Source of the DNA: Scheffersomyces stipitis CBS 6054
Taxonomy: Eukaryota; Ascomycota; Pichiomycetes; Serinales; Debaryomycetaceae
Reading direction: 5' to 3'
DNA length: 64,000 nt
Assembly: GCF_000209165.1 (NCBI RefSeq)
Contig: NC_009048.1
Coordinates: 915,381 to 979,380 of the forward strand
Shown here: in pieces, positions 50,155-61,700 of the stretch
Layout: every line of letters starts with the position of its first letter
Numbering within the stretch: the first letter of the stretch is position 1
Program-made: the position numbers and the translations under genes
Notes under the pieces: generated by a model
What the model was told of the DNA's origin: nothing
Databases searched by the model: none
The model's input: only the letters and a program-made list of their open reading frames with translations

Positions 50155-51856
50155 ATTGGACTCAGGCAGATACCCGAAACAAAAGACTACTATTTCTTAG
50201 AGCCAATTTGTTGAATAACCCAACAATATTAGAAGGGTTAGAAGATATGAAGAATATATTAAAGCCAGAGTATTCCTTCTAGTTTATACCTATGTAAAAT
50301 AGCTCTTATGTGACTAATACAAGTCCATATCCATGTATCCAAATCTAGTCGAAAAAGAAACCGGTCTCAATATACAGGTATCACGTCAAAACGTAACGGG
50401 AAGTTGTAGTATATACAGGTCTATAATTTATATATACTGCTGGATTTCCCTGGATCTAACTTATTCCAATTTTAGAATAAAAGCAGAGTTAATATATAAA
50501 TAATATATCGGGAACAGTTGGAAATAAAAGGGGCTGTATATACCTTTGGTATATCCCTGTTTTATTTTGAAATTTTGATCATTGCGTCATAATGAGTAGA
50601 TTCAGTTTCTGTCCAAGGAAAGGACGATCCTGGATAATTTCCATCAAAAAGGAATGAATGACACATACATTTCCCTCACTCTCTACTACTGGATATTTTT
50701 AGTCGATACATGATAATTCTGTATCTATGTTTAAAGATATGGTTGGGTGCAGAAAAGTGCTGCTTTTTATCACATCTGCAAAGAATAGATCTGCTTGAGA
50801 GGTGACGAGATAGACGAATACTGCAAGTATGTGAAAATAACATGTCAAAATTCGTATCGTCTGATTATCCTATTCTATGGAATCATAAATGCGACACCAG
50901 AGATCATGCCCTAGAAGAGCTACAATTTCATATACTTTGTAGAGATGACTTACACGATAAAATCAATTAAATGGTCATTACCAGCATACCAATTTGATGT
51001 AGGTGGCTGCCGCCGTATTTGCCTATCAGCGATCAAACTATAGAAGAATATCAAACCACCTCACAAAATGATGCACCAAATACTAATGTGCATTACTGAA
51101 TAAGATACAAAAATGAAACTTCTAACCATGAACAATAGTCTCAAACACATATCGAAAAATTCTTGATAATTCATTTGTGTCATTAGACATATCCTATATT
51201 TCATGGTAAGATAGAAAAAGTAGATTCAGTGTAGTAGTACAGGATTATCTATTGAACACCAAAGAAGGTTCCAACTGTGGTGAAAAGAACTAGAGATGAA
51301 TATAAGAGGTGATGCAAGTTGTTTAGAGCCAAAAATATCAATAACCAAAGAGCAATGTTAAAGCATGCATTGTTACACCATTGCACTATAACTATTGAGG
51401 ATTTAATTCTTGGGGTCTTTTGTGGTATAAATGATATAGGTTTCAATTAAGTATTGATCGGAAAATCTACGAACTGGTGAGAATGTAAACTTTGATAGAA
51501 CGAATGAAATTTCAACTTGAGATAGCGTGCTTAATATCTAATAGTAAAAGGAAAGTCCTGCAAAAGTAGAAGATAAGGGGTTAAAAACTCTCTTGAAGAT
51601 TAGATAAGAAAGCAGTAGATCTTGCAGGATTTTGTACATACTGTATGACTGAATGTTAAATAGACCTGAATATGCAAAATTTATATAATTGGCTAAAAGA
51701 CGGGTAGCTCTATCCATTTCTCTATCATCGATAGTAGGAGCGCAATCAAAAAGACTCCCCAATCTGGATATAACTCCCGCATTTCCTATTTTGTGTAGTT
51801 TTCGCGGCTAATCACCTTCGCATAGAGATTAGCTCTTCCAGGATGATAGTAAGTTT

Positions 51857-51886
51857 CTCCTCCCTGTTGGAGGCGGATATATAAGG
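51857..51886 (+). promoter_or_regulatory. Inverted repeat and TATA box before the MFS gene
   Basis: cctcc ctgtt ggagg forms a short inverted repeat, followed at once by cggatatataagg; TATATAAGG at 51878-51886 lies about 80 bp before the start codon. The order suggests a regulator site next to the TATA box. Confidence 0.4.
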
Positions 51887-51964
51887 ACTGAATCTCGTCC
51901 ACTACCAGCATCTATTAATCAAAGTATATTCTACAATACTGGAGCTGTGAAAACATTGGATCTT

Positions 51965-53704
51965 ATGATGTTGCAATCATCCATAGCTCAAAACGAAAAT
52001 GATTTGGTACCTGGAACAGTCCATCTTGTTGACATTCGGGGAAATTTAAAAGTTAAGAAGGATGCTGAAGGAAAAAATATCATCCTTCAACCTCAACCAT
52101 CTTCAAACGTTAATGACCCTTTGAGATGGCCCCAGTCCAAGAAAATAAAACAGTTTTCCTTGTTATGGATCTGGTAAGTTCTGTCGTTCTGTCTAAGTAA
52201 ATGTTACTGTGCTAACCAATTTAGGGCGTTTCTATTAGCTGTTTCTGTAAATTTTTCAGGGCCACTATGGGTACCTTGGTCTGAGAGTTTTAATTGCTCT
52301 TTTTTTCAACTAAATGTGTCATCAGCGCTATGCTTTTTGTTCCTTGGTATTGGCTGCTTATTTTTGCAACCTACTGCACTCAAGTTAGGTAGGCGTTTCG
52401 TTTACTTAGTATGTACAGTGATAATCTTAATTTCTAACATAATTGGCTCACAAGCAACAAATGTGAAATATTTATATGTGGTCAATATCTTGGGAGGATT
52501 TGCTGCTGCACCGGTTGATTCTTTGGTAGAAATTTCCTCGACAGATGTGTTTTTCCAACACGAGAGATCAACAGTATTCAGTTTGTTAATATTAGCTTTA
52601 TATGCCGGAAGTGATTTGGGCCCTGTTGCTTGTGGTTATATTGTGGAGAAGCTAAGTTGGAGATGGTGCTATTACATTCAAATTATAATTTACGGTGTCT
52701 TACTAATTATTCAGATATTCTATATGGAAGACACCACATTTAGACGCGAATACAATGCCGAGAGTCTTGAAGCTGAGATCTTAGCTCAAATCAAATCGAA
52801 TAAGACTCCAGAAGAAAAGTACTCTGGAAGAAAAGAAAAAGATTCGAAAGTCGAAGTTAGAGTGAGCTCAATAGAAGCCATTGATGATATTTCTTCGAAC
52901 GACACATCTTCCATTAATTCCTCCATTCCTAAAAGAACTTATTGGCAAAGAATTAAATTCATCGAGTTGGAATACAATGATACCAGATCTTGGTTAACTA
53001 TATTCTATAGGCCATTCTTGTTAATTTCATTTCCTGCAATCATATGGGGAGGAGTACTTTACGGAGCTCAGATGATGTGGTTGTCTCTATTAGCAACAAC
53101 TCAATCTGAGATATATTCTGCAAGTCCATACTTCTTTTCGGTTCCTCAAGTAGGATTAACTAACTTGGGGGCTTGTGTTGGTAGTTTACTTGGAATGGTA
53201 TATGGTGGCACCTTCGTTGATTACCTTGCTCTAAGGCTAGCAAAGAGGAATAATGGAATTTTAGAGCCTGAATTCAGATTGTGGGCAATGTTTGTTCCCA
53301 CATTTTTCAATGCAGGTGGCTTATTAGCATATGGATTAGGCTCTTACTTGGAAGCGCATTGGGCTGTATCTGTCGTAGTAGGTCAGGGGTTGTTAGGATT
53401 CGCAATGAGTTCATCAGGTGCCATTTGTTTAACTTATGCAGTGGATTCTTACCCCAAAGTTGCTAGTGAGGGACTTGTTCTCATGTTATTTTGTCGTAAT
53501 TGTATTGGAATGGCGTTCACATTTGCTATTCAACCTTGGTTAGACAGAAACGGTTTGAGTATCACCACTTGGCTAATGTTCATGCTTTCCCTTATTATTA
53601 ATGGCAGCTTTCTTTTAATGATAAAATGGGGTAAAGAATTCAGAAGGTGGACTGCTGCAAGATACGACAAGTACTCTGATCCCAGGTATGGTCAAATATT
53701 CTAA
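51965..53704 (+). CDS. DHA1-family MFS transporter, Hol1-like, two exons
   Basis: The gene is join(51965..52173, 52225..53704), 562 residues. An ATG at 51968 is an alternative start. Exon 1 encodes the soluble N-terminus with NDPLRWPQSKK, the usual sequence before the first membrane helix in fungal DHA1 carriers. Splicing restores a Trp codon and the frame of exon 2, which supplies the rest of helix 1 (AFLLAVSVNFSGPLW). Later marks are LKLGRRFVYL, AAAPVDSLVEISSTDVFFQHERSTVFSL, GSDLGPVACGYIVEKLSWRWCYYIQ, and about twelve hydrophobic segments with a charged central loop (about 250-315). Hol1-type carriers move cations or polyamines; the substrate here is unknown. A subtelomeric transporter next to adhesins is typical of yeast adaptive genes. 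Confidence 0.85.
52174..52224 (+). other. 51-bp spliceosomal intron in the MFS gene
   Basis: Begins GTAAGT, has a branch-point-like TGCTAAC at about 52209-52215, and ends TTTAG. Removing it joins two open frames of one transporter in phase; without removal the frame stops at once after the exon. Confidence 0.85.
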
Positions 53705-54194
53705 AAGTGATGAGTTGATCTTGTTGTTCGAACCCAATATGGACTACGAGAAGCAATTCAAATAGACTGATTTGCGCTGATTGCAAAATATTCTGTTCTT
53801 ACTTAGATCTTTCAATACAATCTAATTTAAACTTTACACTCTGCTGACTTCTGATTTACAGAGAGCGATTCACTTTTGACTGTAGTTTTAATTATGAGTG
53901 GAATTAATTGAGCAAAGTATAAACAAAGAATGATTAGTCATTTGTCTGGGCGATCAGATTTAGGTGTCCAAATTGCAGCCTACATGATCGAATGAATATT
54001 CACCTGAAACCTTTCTTTCCGAAATTGAACTCTTCAAAATATTCGATAAAGTTTTTCTGCTAGCACTTATGTGTAATATTCAGTAAATGAAAAGAACAGA
54101 AATTCTTAACTTGAATATGTGGAGAAGCTGAGGCAAAGAAGCGAAAATCTCGGTATAATGATTATACGAATTGCTCTGAATATCAAATACTAGT

Positions 54195-55034
54195 CTATTT
54201 TGGTACAACAATCTTAGTGCCCCTAAATATGTTGGAAATTAATAGGATCAGCACCTTTAGTCCTATTAACTTGCCGTCCATTCTACTTTGTAAAACAGAC
54301 TGGACCATAGAACATAATTCCTCAGAAGTGCGCACGAAATCGTGTCTAGATACAATCAGATAAATGGACATATCTATTCTGCAAGACGCACCTAAACATG
54401 GAGTTTCATGAAGAATGCCTACAAAGTACTTTAGGAATTGATTCCTTGGCCAACTAAGGCAATGTGTAGTCCCTTCGGAGAGTAGATTGCTGTTGCTTTT
54501 CTTATATTGTAGCATTGGCAATTCAGCGAGTACATACGTTCACGGCTTCTTCAATCTGGCTGGGTGCAATTTTCAATAACCCTGTGTGAATACTTCGAGA
54601 ATGCCGAGCCCTGTGTAATTCTCCCTACAACTAATCTCCCCCACTAAAATCGAAAAGAATTGTAACCCCACAACTTATTTTAAGTAGTTGGTACCCCCAG
54701 GGTATTTATTCCGTGCCCTCCACCAAACGTCTAATATAAGCCTTGCATGTATGGGCATTCTCTATTGAAAATTATTTCACAATAACTCCCCGTCTTCTAA
54801 TGCCTCTAATGTTCGTCCGAAAAGATAAACTTACTTGATATCTAGTTTGATCCCAAGACAATCGAGGTCTATCCATTGATTTTTTTCGGTGATCCTAAAA
54901 GAGTCAAATTGATTTCCTGGAGCAGAAGTAGCTGCAACTATTAAATGGAAGAATCTATTCCATTCTCTCGCCACTTTCTTTATAGCATCTTGATTCAAGC
55001 TCTTTCCAATAGATTCAATCTGGGATCTGTTCAT
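54195..55034 (-). CDS. Possible small spliced or decayed gene
   Basis: Low confidence. A 66-codon frame from the ATG at 55034 (start MNRSQIESIGKSLNQDAIKK) ends exactly at a perfect GTAAGT donor (54834 downward). An acceptor CTTAG ending at 54454 would join it in phase to the frame that ends at 54195, giving about 150 residues. No canonical branch point was found in the 381-bp interval. The protein is not recognised. It could equally be two chance frames or the remains of a subtelomeric gene. Confidence 0.25.
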
Positions 55035-55316
55035 ATGGCCTCCGAAAGTATTCCTTTTTCTTCTGTAGCTTATTGAAGTAAGTCTCCCGTGGATGCAACT
55101 ACTAAGAATTTTGGTGAAGTTTACTAAGCTCCAGTTAGGTGAAATCTTTGAACAGAAATCTACAAGACGTTTTGATCACTGAAGTTTGCTTTGTAATGGA
55201 TCTGACGGGCCAAGTTTTCATGGATGTTTGTGGAAGTGACGTAAGGTATGCGCTAAATAATGGGTGCGAAACGACATTTATGTTGTGGATGTCGCGGAAT
55301 GTCGTATTTTTTGAGT

Positions 55317-55396
55317 CGTGACAGGCAAAAGTACGCACCTCGGAACTGCACAGCAAGTGTGATTTTTTGCCCGTGACAGGCGCACTACGCACCTCG
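55317..55396 (+). repeat. Two direct copies of a 25-bp sequence
   Basis: cgtgacaggc followed by six or seven variable bases and acgcacctcg occurs at 55317-55342 and 55372-55396. Further short variants (gataggcgaggttgcac) follow at about 55447. Confidence 0.7.
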
Positions 55397-55717
55397 CCTG
55401 CACACTATGTGGATAATTTAACTATGGCGCATACAAATTCGTTGCGATAGGCGAGGTTGCACAATCTCGCTTGCGTCTATTTGACATTTTGAAAAATTTT
55501 GCGCTCCGTTGGCACGGCTTTCAAATTGCAGTGTTGACGTTTCACGCTGTGGCAGTATAATTATGCAATTGAGGTTGAACACCCTGGGACAGAGACAGTA
55601 GTATTACTTACGTACCTAATCTTCAATGAATGTTGTAAAAAGATTGAGTTGTTTTTACCGAAAGAAGAGGTTTTTTATTTAGAATAGCATACATACGATT
55701 ATGAAAACGAATACACT

Positions 55718-58700
55718 TCATGCATGTCTTCTCTTGTTGACACAAGCATGACACCGCTCCTTACCAGCCTCATAACAAGTTTGTTCAGTTAAACGCATAT
55801 GTCTCATTATCATTAAATTAACACAAGTGTCCAATAAGTCTCGTTGAAACTCAGTCGAATAAAAGTTGAGCAATACCATTTCTACCTTCCCACTGCTCAA
55901 TTGACTGCCAACAAGCAATTCTATCGGGTTGTTAATCGAATATGCAAACAAGACGGTTGTATGTTTGAACATATGAAGACCAACCATCGCCTCTGCCGTA
56001 GTAACCACAACCCTGATATTCTCACTGGCTATCTTATTTAAAGCAGCTGCTCTGGCATCTGGGGATCCATAGATACCTATACTTGGAACCTCAACGGCCA
56101 TTCTATTTAACAAGTACGACACTTTATCAGAAGACTCGGCAATCACAATTGCCGAACCCAAACTCCTAACTTTGTCTATAACCGTCTGACATATTGACGT
56201 GGTACTAGGCTTCTTGAAAAGAGTGAACTCTTTATGAGGCAAGAGTGGTTCCTGTGACGACACCCTCACCAAGGATTCGAGATTAAATAATGTACTCAAC
56301 GTATCGTCTTCCTTCTGTGAAAGGAATGACGTCAAAAATACTATTGGTACATTTTTGTTTCCTTCTATCACGTATTGTTTCATTTGCAAAATATGTGCAT
56401 CATCAACCACCACCCGGCGGAGATAGGTCTTGCCTCGATAATTAGTAGACTGAATATGTCTGACTACCGAATCAAGATGTCTAAGGTGGCCGTCTTCAAG
56501 CAGCATCAAAAGAACATCATAATTGTTGACCTGTCCAACAGAACCATCATACGTATGCACCTTGAAATTTTCTGTTAATTGGCGGATGGTGGAGTTGAGT
56601 GTAGAAATATAAGGTACCACAAATATCGTAACACAGTGAGTCTTTTTACCTCGATTGGTCCGGCGAAGACTGTTAGTACGCTCTGCCAACATCGCAATAA
56701 TGCAACAAGTCGTCTTTCCCAGATTAATAGCCACCATCATACTGAAGCAATTAGCTACATCCGATGTGGCCTGTTGTTGGCCCTCCTTGAACCTAAACTG
56801 TTGTCCAAATATCTTTCTGCCTGCCTCCAAGAGTTCCTCTCCTGTCAATTTCGGTGGTTCGTTCCTAGTAAATATGCTAGGCGTAAATATCTGAAGAGTC
56901 CTCATCTCCAAACAGGTATGCCAGGCTGCCAGACAGTCTCTCATTCTTTGAAGCATGACATGATTGTAGCCATCTCTATTTGTGGCATAACTTTCGACAA
57001 ACCTACTAAACGAATGCCCAGCCTGTTCGGCAAGGGTGTTGTCAATCTTGATCTGTAACCCAATCATCCCAGAGACGTTCGCCCCAACAAAATATGAAAG
57101 CACTTGTCTTATTTCACCGTACATGATTCCTCTAAGCTTTGGAGTTGTTTTATTTATGAACTTACGGAACGATTTTCCAAGAGTAGTACTGCTTTTGATT
57201 CCCTTCTCTCCCATGAACAAATGGAGCTTGTATTTATCACTTAGTTTCTTAAACTCTGTGAGGCTCAATGAACCGGTTTGTTCTTGGTATTCAACAAGAG
57301 TGTATTCGAATGGCCGGACAAAATAGATATAGTGAGCCAAGCATTCTGACACCTCTTCGGGCAACATCTTGAGAATAGGACGTTCTCGACTATATTTCAT
57401 ACTGTTCTTTCCATTGTTGGTAAAGAGGCCAAGCATCCCATCAGCAACAAATACATTACTTCCCAATCTTTCTTCGTTACGAATAAGAACCAGGTATAAT
57501 TCCGTTAAACGATACGGAGACCCACACGTCAACAAGATCATACAAAAAAAATAGTTGTTCAATCTAGAGAGTCGGCGACGGAAACACTGAAGACTTTTGA
57601 CATCATACTTATCAACCAGATTAATTTCCAAGCATCTGTCGATGTCCCTTTGATCCCAGTTGTAACTAGTTTGAGGCATTCCAACAACTCTTGGTTTTTG
57701 TGCTGCCAGCATCTCATGCATGGCCATAGTTGGCGTGATGTTGATGTCCACGAAAAGTTCCTCGACTTCAAGTACATATTGCTGAATGGCATCATAGACC
57801 CATTTTTTGATGTCGTTGAGTCCAACTTCAAATGTATTTATTCTTATTATGTCTCCAACACGTAGCACGTTCATGGTCCTTCCAAATGTTCGAGGACTCA
57901 ACGAGTGTACATCGGCACTGAACTTGCGAAATCGGCCGAAATTGAGTGATATGGAAGCAGACTTGTTACAATCCTCAACAAAAGGATGGACATAAGACTT
58001 GTCTTTTTTCATCACGTCCACAGCTATACATTTGAATGCAAAGGATAGGCCACTGCAGAAATCGCAGCGGTACGACTTAATTTTGAATCCTATTCCTCCT
58101 TCATCAAGAAGACACACCATTAGACTGCTCATAAAGATATCGTCCATGTAGTTTAGGTCGTCTTCCTGCAACACTAGCACCGGAGACAACAACCAGAACG
58201 CGCCAAATATCTTCATTTGACCGAAAAATCTTCGTAATCCCTGTTCTTTGTTGGCACAGAATACTTGATCAAACGCTTCCATTGCTTTGTGTTCCTTCAA
58301 CTCGCACATTTTCATGGCAACATAGAGGAATCTGGCTAGCGCGAGTCCATATCGCAGGGCAGAGTTTGGAGTGCTACAGAACCTGGGGTTATCGATGAGC
58401 GCTGAGAGAGAAGATCCGGTACTCAAAGCTAATCTTTTCTTCGTTACATATTTCTTGCACAATTGTACCAAACGTGGCCATCTTTTGTCATTAGCCATGT
58501 TCAAAAATGAGCGGAACTTTGTATACTCATGCGCTTTGTATCTGGATAAAAATGGATCTACAATTTGCAATTCCGCAGAGCTATCTGTTGGTTCGTGAAA
58601 CCCAGCGGCTAGGTTCAGTTGAATTCGGAAGTAGTTTGTCTTGGCCTCTACATTCCGAACACTGTAACCATACACAACATGCTTTTCAGGTCCCTCTTCT

Positions 58701-61700
58701 CGTTGGTGCTTGGCTTGTTTGATATGAGCGGTAACGCTGGAGTGGTGGGCAATGAACTTACACACATGACACATGTAGTATTTAGTTGGCTGTATGCAGT
58801 TATCTACCAACTCGAAATCGAGATGCTCTCCGTTGCCATTTTCCACCGCCACCACTGGACCGTCATATTTTACTGCTGCTTGCAAAGTGGCAACTTGCTG
58901 CTGGTGACGGGGTGCCAACATGTATTCATACTTTCTATCCATATTGTGGAGCATGTAGGATATTAACTCACTCCTCACGCTCAGCACTAAGTCGGCAAAG
59001 AAGACCTTCCTCAGCAACCTGTGTGTTATACTTCGGAACCACTTCTGCGTGAAATCATAGTATAAGCCAAGCTCCTTCACTAGCAAGTAGTTGTGCTTGG
59101 CCAAGAATTGGTCGGGGAGCATACCTAGCTTGACCTCTAACCATTTCACTTTGCTTTCATATTCTTCCGCCGTCCACCCAGGCCCACCCATAACCCATTG
59201 TGAACTCAGACCTGTAATTTCTTCAACAGTAGCTGCAGCTTCGGCTTCAGCAACATCATCTGGAATACCTATTGCATAGTAGAGGCCCTTTGGTCGCTCC
59301 AAAAGGTATCCTTTGAAATCCGCACTTGTGTCATGACCAGCATGTTCTCTTCCGACCATGCTCGCATAATCACGCCTGTGCCTGGAAAACGCAGTTTTTG
59401 TTTTAAATATCTGATAGCATTGTTTACAAAAGCATAGTTTCTTCGAGTAAGCTACTTTGGACAATTCTTTGGCCCAGTGGATGTGTCCTCTGGTTACTTT
59501 CTTCTCGAATTTGCTGGAGTCAATGATTTGAGTGCTAATGACACGGTCCACCAAGTTTCGAATACGGCTTTTGTGGTCACCAATATCTTCCAATGTGTTT
59601 TTGAAAAACTTTGAATTCACGTCAACATACCGCTCTTCTGTTATGTAGTAGTACAAGTAGAAGATAGGATCGTAAACTAACCCATGGGAGTATCTCAATA
59701 GTTCAGAGACCTCGATTTCTTCTTCCTTGGATGGAGGTGGAAGAGATTCAGGTTCTTGTTCGTAGTCGCTGGCCTCTTCGTCTGTGGAATACGGCTCCAC
59801 TATGAATTCAGGGTGTGTGACTGGTGAACCCAGTCCATCGTCGAATGAAGGAATAACAATATCTTCGTCATCATAATCGCCATCCTCCGATTCGCACGTA
59901 CTGATTGATTCGCTTGACCCCAATATTACCAAGAGATTGAATCCCGTTGCGGCCCTGATTGCATACCCTTCTCGACTGATGAATCTATCATGACCAGTAT
60001 TCTTTGCATGACGGGCAGAGCTTCTTAAGTTTTCATTGTTCTCGTTGAATCCTATTACAAAGCCACATTCCGAACAGTACGTATGTATGTTTGGAGGAAG
60101 CCTGGGAAAGGGACGGAGAATTTCAAATGTTCTACCCTTGGTATCTATTGGAATTCTATAGTACTGAGGCATAAGATCGACCCATTCCTCAACATCTTCC
60201 AACATCTGGGTATATTGTGCATTTGACACTGTTCCCATGAGAAAGGACCTGAAAGCCCTGGAGGTGATGTCAAGGAAGTGTTGTTGTCCTCTCAGCCAAA
60301 GAAGATTGTTAATTTGACAAATACCCTTCTTTTTTAACTGAGACCATCCACTAACAGTGGAAATCCTAACAGTTTCTTCGTCATATAATAAATCTGCTTC
60401 TGGTTCATATTCATTATCAAGACCATCATCGGAGGTATCATAAGCTGAAATGTCTGATTCGTCATTATCCGATTCAGTATCATTATCTATTGCAATGTCA
60501 ATCATTTCTTCATCATCTTCTTGTGCATCATCTACAAAGAGATTATCCGAATCAGAAGAATCGTCAAATGATCTAAAGTCACCTTCTTGAACTTCATCTT
60601 CTAAGAGAGTATCCGACTCAGATTCTCCATTTACTGCTGTCAATTCGTCACCTTCTTGACCATCTACTGTGAGATTTTCCATATCAGAAGCATAGTCTAC
60701 TGACCCCTCAGCTTCTTGTTCATCGCTCAGGAAGACAGCACCAGAATCAGAGGCATAATATTCGAGATCGGGAGCCTCCTCTCGTTGATCTTCCAAAATG
60801 TCTGTCATTCCTCCACCCAGTGCTAATAAGAAAATAGTCCCCAGCTCCATTCTGTATCCCATCCCAGTTAGAACATTAAGGTTATCGACATCACAATGGT
60901 CATCGATGATAGCCGAATTGATACAATTAGGGCAGTACTGGATCTTTGAAGGTGATAAGCCATGTAGGGGTTCTTTCAACCATTCAAGACATATTTGTAC
61001 CTCGGACAGCGTATTAGGGCTGGCTAACAAAAACCAGTAGTAGGAATTCAGCATTACTGCATGCATGTGTGTTTCAAGAAACTTGCATTTGTCAATGATA
61101 GAAGACAACGAGTTGTGAACAATTTCGGAGTTTCTATCCAAAAACACACGTTCATGTTCGTGCCAGTACAACCCCATATCAGGAATGTATATGATATTGG
61201 CGTATTTTTGCAAAAAGGCATCAGCGGTCATATTCTCAGATTCTCTCACACAGATTTTGGTGATAAGAGGGCCCTTGTATTCTACTTCTAAGTCTCTATT
61301 GGTGAAGCGAGATCGACGATGGATGGGAGAAGAGCAAGGTATGGTTGGACTCAGGGCAGTCACATTTGGAGTGCTTGGTGGAGGAGTAGCAGGTAAAGAA
61401 GGCATACGTGGGAATTCCTTCAATAGAAAGAAACCCCCCAGTTCCACTCTATAGCCTTCTCCCCTTCTCATGTATCCATGACTTGCACATTTCACTGGGA
61501 GGTGACCAATGTTTCTGGTGTACTTACAGGAATCACAGAAGGCAAATTCTTCGGCTTCAATGCCAGGGATAGGGCTTGGAATGGTAGCCACATTCACAAT
61601 ATTTGACTCGCGTTCTATTTGGTTGTAATAAGGTGATTGTTTTGTTAGTTTGCTAATGAGGTCAAGAAATCTTTGCTTTGACTTTATATATAATTTGGAG

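Larger units (their letters stand above)
48069..51964. other. Gene-poor stretch of 3.9 kb between adhesin and transporter
   Basis: No gene that I can support; the longest open frame is 91 codons (48826-49101, minus) and unrecognised. Notable items are a short GC-rich island at about 49535-49600 starting with a perfect inverted repeat (GTTAGGG ... CCCTAAC), the CCG-N13-CGG palindrome at 50136-50154, and A/T-rich sequence at 50200-50520 starting tgttgaataacccaaca. That last part vaguely resembles an LTR end but has no matching target duplication. Confidence 0.5.
53705..55717. other. Gene-poor stretch between MFS gene and telomere-linked gene
   Basis: About 2 kb. Two short minus-strand open frames (54195-54521 and 54831-55034) may belong to one spliced or decayed gene, listed separately. 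At 55317-55396 a 25-26-bp sequence is repeated. The rest is A/T-rich and unassigned. Confidence 0.5.

Noticed and set aside
50206..50516. Solo LTR beginning tgttgaataacccaaca
   Set aside because: The start looks LTR-like, but the ends and flanks do not give a target duplication; left unassigned.
51947..52177. Stand-alone 76-codon gene starting with GTG
   Set aside because: GTG is not a normal start in nuclear yeast genes, and the frame is exon 1 of the MFS transporter.
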